This document shows positions 63,625 to 64,000 of a DNA stretch of 64,000 bases, piece by piece (position 1 is the stretch's first letter; every line of letters starts with the position of its first letter). The stretch lies in contig CAUYUJ010006291.1 in NCBI GenBank assembly GCA_963575745.1, positions 431,476-495,475 of the forward strand. The letters run 5' to 3'. The position numbers and the translations under genes are program-made. Source of the stretch: Prorocentrum cordatum (taxonomy: Eukaryota > Sar > Dinophyceae > Prorocentrales > Prorocentraceae). The notes beneath the pieces were generated by a model. That model searched no databases. It worked only from the letters and a program-made list of their open reading frames with translations, and was not told where the DNA came from.

Positions 63625-64000
63625 AGTCGCATTCGCGATGACAGTCGCAGCGGCAACGGCAGTCGCAGTCACAGCCTCAGCCTCAGCCTGCCTCAGCCTC
63701 AGCCTCAGCCTGCCTCAGCCTCAGCCTGCCTCAGCCTCAGCCTCAGCCTGCTTCAGCCTCAGCCTCAGTCTGCCTTCAGCCTCGGCCTCAGCCTCAGCCT
63801 GCCTCAGCCTCAGCCTGCATCAGCCTCAGCCTCAGCCTCAGCCTGCCTCAGCATCAGCCTGCTTCAGCCTCAGCCTCAGCCTACCTCAGCCTCAGCCTCA
63901 GTCTGCTTCAGCCTCAGCCTCAGTCTGCCTTCAGCCTCGGCCTCAGCCTCAGCCTGCCTCAGCCTCAGCCTGCCTCGGCCGCAGCATCAGCCTGCCTCAG
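63625..64000 (+). repeat. (CAGCCT)n hexanucleotide array, continuing past the window
   Basis: Starts with GTCGCA words (63620-63672), then CAGCCT hexamers with a recurring insertion of tgc giving cagcctgcct every 15-27 bp. It reaches the last base, so its true length is unknown. Confidence 0.95.

Noticed and set aside
1-64000. tRNA or rRNA genes
   Set aside because: I saw no recognisable cloverleaf B-box context or rRNA core by eye. Without a covariance-model scan I cannot exclude a diverged one.

Overview
This window looks like nuclear DNA of a dinoflagellate, probably a core dinoflagellate with a large GC-rich genome. That assignment is inferred from family resemblance. The retroelement proteins (LINE reverse transcriptases with RNase H, two kinds of tyrosine recombinase, a gag/protease/methyltransferase-like polyprotein) and the pentatricopeptide repeat style resemble dinoflagellate families. 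I see no convincing intact host gene and recognise no rRNA or tRNA gene. Coding density is very low. Almost every long open frame is a by-product of tandem repeats or of CT-rich or GTC-rich microsatellites.

Layout: 1-4.6 kb holds CT-rich sequence, decayed repeats and microsatellites. 4.57-7.2 kb is a two-part minisatellite (77/128/99-bp units) lying inside an 83-bp repeat family. 7.2-9.9 kb is microsatellites, including an ATGCT array and a 600-bp alternating purine/pyrimidine tract. 9.9-25.3 kb is a graveyard of retroelements: a tyrosine recombinase whose catalytic Tyr reads Asp, a second recombinase family, a gag-like ORF with a Cys/His finger, a 157-bp foldback element, and a LINE with RT, zinc-binding and RNase H remnants. 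27.1-33.1 kb is a 90-bp minisatellite apparently split by a 4.9-kb LINE with ORF1, endonuclease and RT. 33-38.4 kb is GTC/GCC microsatellite and CTTGGGG-type low-complexity arrays plus a LINE fragment.

39.3-45.1 kb is the most interesting stretch. It is a frameshifted retroelement polyprotein in the order gag, zinc knuckle, retropepsin-like protease, dUTPase, then a cytosine-methyltransferase-like SAM-binding domain. 45.4-46.6 kb is a large inverted repeat of 18-bp arrays. 47.0-51.2 kb is a tandem pair of 2-kb elements, each with conserved flanks around a 101-bp array. 52.1-52.65 kb carries the 83-bp family again, inverted. 54.3-55.9 kb is a decayed pentatricopeptide-repeat (PPR) gene. 57-59.5 kb holds more simple and low-complexity repeats. 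59.5-63.5 kb is a 930-bp triplication, one copy of which holds a 1.29-kb insertion and a large GTC expansion. The window ends inside a CAGCCT array.

The genes do not form a working pathway; the common theme is retroelement turnover and satellite growth. All element ORFs are broken by frameshifts. Some breaks could be indel errors of a long-read assembly, but stop codons and lost catalytic residues at key sites argue that at least part of the decay is real.
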